From an uncultured Polaribacter sp. (GTDB taxonomy: Bacteria > Bacteroidota > Bacteroidia > Flavobacteriales > Flavobacteriaceae), in the NCBI GenBank assembly GCA_905480405.1, contig CAJQQH010000028.1, positions 1 through 45,636 of the forward strand: a stretch of DNA of 45,636 nt, in the 5' to 3' direction. A program made the translations under genes and the position numbers. The stretch's first letter is position 1, and the number at the start of each line of letters is the position of its first letter. Below are positions 43,956 through 45,636 of this stretch, piece after piece. A model generated the notes under the pieces. The model did not search any database. It was given only the letters and a program-made list of their open reading frames with translations, and was not told the DNA's origin.

Positions 43956-43960
43956 GTATT

Positions 43961-44515
43961 TTACGCTCTTAAAACTTGAATATCTTTTCCATCAATCTTT
44001 AAAATAGTTGATGATTTTGTATTCATTTTATTTTTGTGCAAATTTACTATATAATCTACACCTTCTAAAATAGGTTCACTAATTTCTTTAAATGATTTTG
44101 GCGTATCATTTCCACTAATATTTGCAGAAGTAGAAACTATCGGTTTTCCAAATCTTTTAATTAACTTTCTACAAAAAGAATCTTGCACAATTCTTATAGC
44201 AATTGTACCATCATCTGCAATTGTATTTTTTGCAAACCCTTTTGGGTTTTTATAAATTATGGTTGTAGGCTTTTTTACTTGTTTTAAAACTTCTAAAGCT
44301 TTTTTTGGTACAGTAACATGTTTTTTAAGCATATGTATAGAACTTACCAAGACAATTAAACTCTTACTTTCTGCTCTATTTTTAAGCTGATAAATTTTAG
44401 TTACAGCGTTAAAACTTGACGCATCGCAACCTAAACCCCAAACTGTGTCTGTAGGATATAAAATTACTTTCGCTTCTTTTAAATACGTATTTGTTGTTGA
44501 TATTTCTAATAACAT
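43961..44515 (-). CDS. Threonylcarbamoyl-AMP synthase (Sua5/YrdC/TsaC family)
   Basis: The 184-residue protein is a single YrdC domain: KEAKVILYPTDTVWGLGCDA (about 13-32), YQLKNRAESKSLIVLV with the KxR motif, TIADDGTIAIRI and STSANISG. It makes threonylcarbamoyl-AMP from threonine, bicarbonate and ATP for the t6A37 modification of tRNAs. The short form lacks the Sua5 C-terminal domain and corresponds to TsaC. It heads the operon with cca, which fits a tRNA-maturation unit. Confidence 0.93.
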   Translation of the reverse strand: MLLEISTTNTYLKEAKVILYPTDTVWGLGCDASSFNAVTKIYQLKNRAESKSLIVLVSSIHMLKKHVTVPKKALEVLKQVKKPTTIIYKNPKGFAKNTIADDGTIAIRIVQDSFCRKLIKRFGKPIVSTSANISGNDTPKSFKEISEPILEGVDYIVNLHKNKMNTKSSTILKIDGKDIQVLRA

Positions 44516-44580
44516 TCTAATTTCAAATAGATAATATTAATTAAAATTTTAACTAATTAATTGTATTTTTACAACTTGTA

Positions 44581-44588
44581 CAAAAATA
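44581..44588 (-). promoter_or_regulatory. -7 box (TATTTTTG) of the Sua5/cca operon
   Basis: The + strand CAAAAATA is the reversed consensus; start near 44574 would leave a 59-base leader to the ATG at 44515. Confidence 0.45.
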
Positions 44589-44615
44589 CCATATTCTTAT
44601 TAAAATAAACAGAAA

Positions 44616-45419
44616 ATGATTATTGTTAGAATTGTTGGCGGACTTGGAAATCAAATGTTTCAATATGCATATGCAAAAGCACTACAACAAAAAGGTTATA
44701 GTGTTAAAATTGACATTTCTAAATTTAAAAAATACAAACTACACGGTGGTTATCATTTAGATAAGTTTAATATTGATTTAGAAACAGCAACACCACTTTC
44801 TATTTTTTTATCTAAACTTGGTTTAAAAAAATCTAGAAAAGAAAAAAGCTTATTATTTAATAATCAGTTTTTAAATCTTAAAAAAAATGAATACGTAAAA
44901 GGCTATTTTCAAACAGAAAAATATTTTTCAGAAATAAGAGAAGTTCTATTAGAACAATTTAGTCTTAAACAAGAATACTCAAGTACAACTACTTTATACT
45001 CAAAAAAAATAAAACAAGCTTCAAATTCTTGTTCTTTACATATTAGAAGAGGAGACTATATCTTTAATAAAAAAGCAAATAGTGTTCATGGCACTTGCGA
45101 TTTAAGCTACTACAACAAAGCAATAAAACAGATAAACGAAGAATTTAATGATATTCATTTTTTTGTTTTTTCTGATGATATAACTTGGACTAAAAACAAT
45201 CTTAAAATTAAAAATGCTACTTATATAGATCATAAATGTTTACCTCATGAAGATCTATTTTTAATGAGCTTATGTAAAAATAATATTACTGCGAATAGTA
45301 GTTTTTCTTGGTGGAGTGCGTGGTTAAACACGAACAATAGTAAAACTATTATTGCTCCAAAAAAATGGTTTGTAAATAAAGAAAATGAGGTTGCCTGTAA
45401 AAGCTGGATAAAATTATGA
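44616..45419 (+). CDS. Alpha-1,2-fucosyltransferase (GT11)
   Basis: The 267-residue protein is a GT11 enzyme. The start VRIVGGLGNQMFQYAYAKAL, the HIRRGDY motif (about 145-151; GDP-fucose binding), and NSSFSWWSAWLN near the C-terminus are the family signatures. It transfers fucose from GDP-fucose to galactose in an O-antigen or capsule glycan. No GDP-fucose genes are seen in the window. It overlaps the next ORF by four bases (ATGA), suggesting a cluster continuing to the right. Confidence 0.93.
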   Translation: MIIVRIVGGLGNQMFQYAYAKALQQKGYSVKIDISKFKKYKLHGGYHLDKFNIDLETATPLSIFLSKLGLKKSRKEKSLLFNNQFLNLKKNEYVKGYFQTEKYFSEIREVLLEQFSLKQEYSSTTTLYSKKIKQASNSCSLHIRRGDYIFNKKANSVHGTCDLSYYNKAIKQINEEFNDIHFFVFSDDITWTKNNLKIKNATYIDHKCLPHEDLFLMSLCKNNITANSSFSWWSAWLNTNNSKTIIAPKKWFVNKENEVACKSWIKL

Positions 45420-45636
45420 TGTCTTATAAAGTGTATTACATAAATCTAGATAAAAGCAAAAATAGACGCGATTTTATGGAAAATCAATTTAAAAAATTGA
45501 AGGTTCCAATCACAAGAATTTCTGCAGTTTATGGCAAAGAATTAGATGCAACTATTTTAAAAAAAGAAAAAAGAAAACACAATATTTTAGCACATTTTCC
45601 TTACCCAAATGATGGAGAAATTGGTATTTGTTTAAC
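45416..45636 (+). CDS. GT25-family glycosyltransferase, N-terminal part
   Basis: The frame runs from ATG at 45416 (or 45419) to the window end: YKVYYINLDKSKNRRDFMENQF, then ITRISAVYGKEL and GEIGICL. These are the N-terminal features of LPS GT25 (LpsA/LgtB family) enzymes, which add a hexose in LPS core synthesis. The rest lies outside the window. Start overlap with GT11 suggests cotranscription. Confidence 0.85.
   Translation, partial: MMSYKVYYINLDKSKNRRDFMENQFKKLKVPITRISAVYGKELDATILKKEKRKHNILAHFPYPNDGEIGICL

Overview
The window comes from an AT-rich member of the Bacteroidota, most likely a marine Flavobacteriaceae of the Polaribacter/Tenacibaculum kind. This rests on a type IX secretion C-terminal domain (33595-34863), a DUF4295 gene behind rpmB-rpmG, DUF1573, DUF4199 and YaiO-type barrel proteins, a bacillithiol gene, and repeated TAnnTTTG (-7) promoter boxes typical of the phylum. 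The species assignment is inference.

Left region (1-9938). After the tail of a probable dihydrolipoyl dehydrogenase gene comes a tight six-gene + strand operon (184-8990): a membrane-anchored HEAT-repeat protein, a processive GT2 synthase with the QxxRW motif, a 990-residue TPR protein ending in an outer-membrane barrel, a DUF4838 glycosidase-like lipoprotein, a DUF1573 lipoprotein and a BON-LysM protein. The architecture parallels synthase-dependent exopolysaccharide systems (Pga, Bcs, Alg), but the accessory parts differ. It is the best candidate here for an undescribed system. Two unidentified small membrane proteins follow.

Middle region (10016-31851). This is mostly housekeeping on the - strand: rlmF, a bshC gene split by a frameshift at a nine-base homopolymer, a Dph6-like ATPase, rimO, ftsY, DUF4295, rpmG, rpmB, cinA, a FAH-family enzyme, purU, menB, a short CvfB-like protein, menD, a transaldolase-like aldolase, an SDR and the SRP RNA. 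Interspersed + strand genes are an M14 peptidase, a class C serine hydrolase, an esterase-like protein that lacks its nucleophile, and a lipoprotein. Genes for the SRP RNA and the SRP receptor FtsY both lie here. Several longest reading frames begin upstream of a promoter box, so starts were moved downstream (rimO, menB, the aldolase, the SDR and the M14 peptidase).

Right region (31993-45636). On the + strand are a DUF4199 membrane protein, a DPM1/ArnC-like GT2, a T9SS cargo propeller protein, a phosphohexomutase and an MsbA-like ABC exporter, which together suggest envelope glycan supply and export. The - strand carries pyruvate carboxylase, an NTF2-like protein, the CCA-adding enzyme and a Sua5-type enzyme. 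The right edge opens a surface-glycan cluster (GT11, then a truncated GT25). Intergenic regions carry strong hairpin terminators, a dispersed ACTTTGYAACTTT-type repeat and one probable Flavo-1-like RNA element. No CRISPR array, tRNA, rRNA, insertion sequence or prophage was seen.
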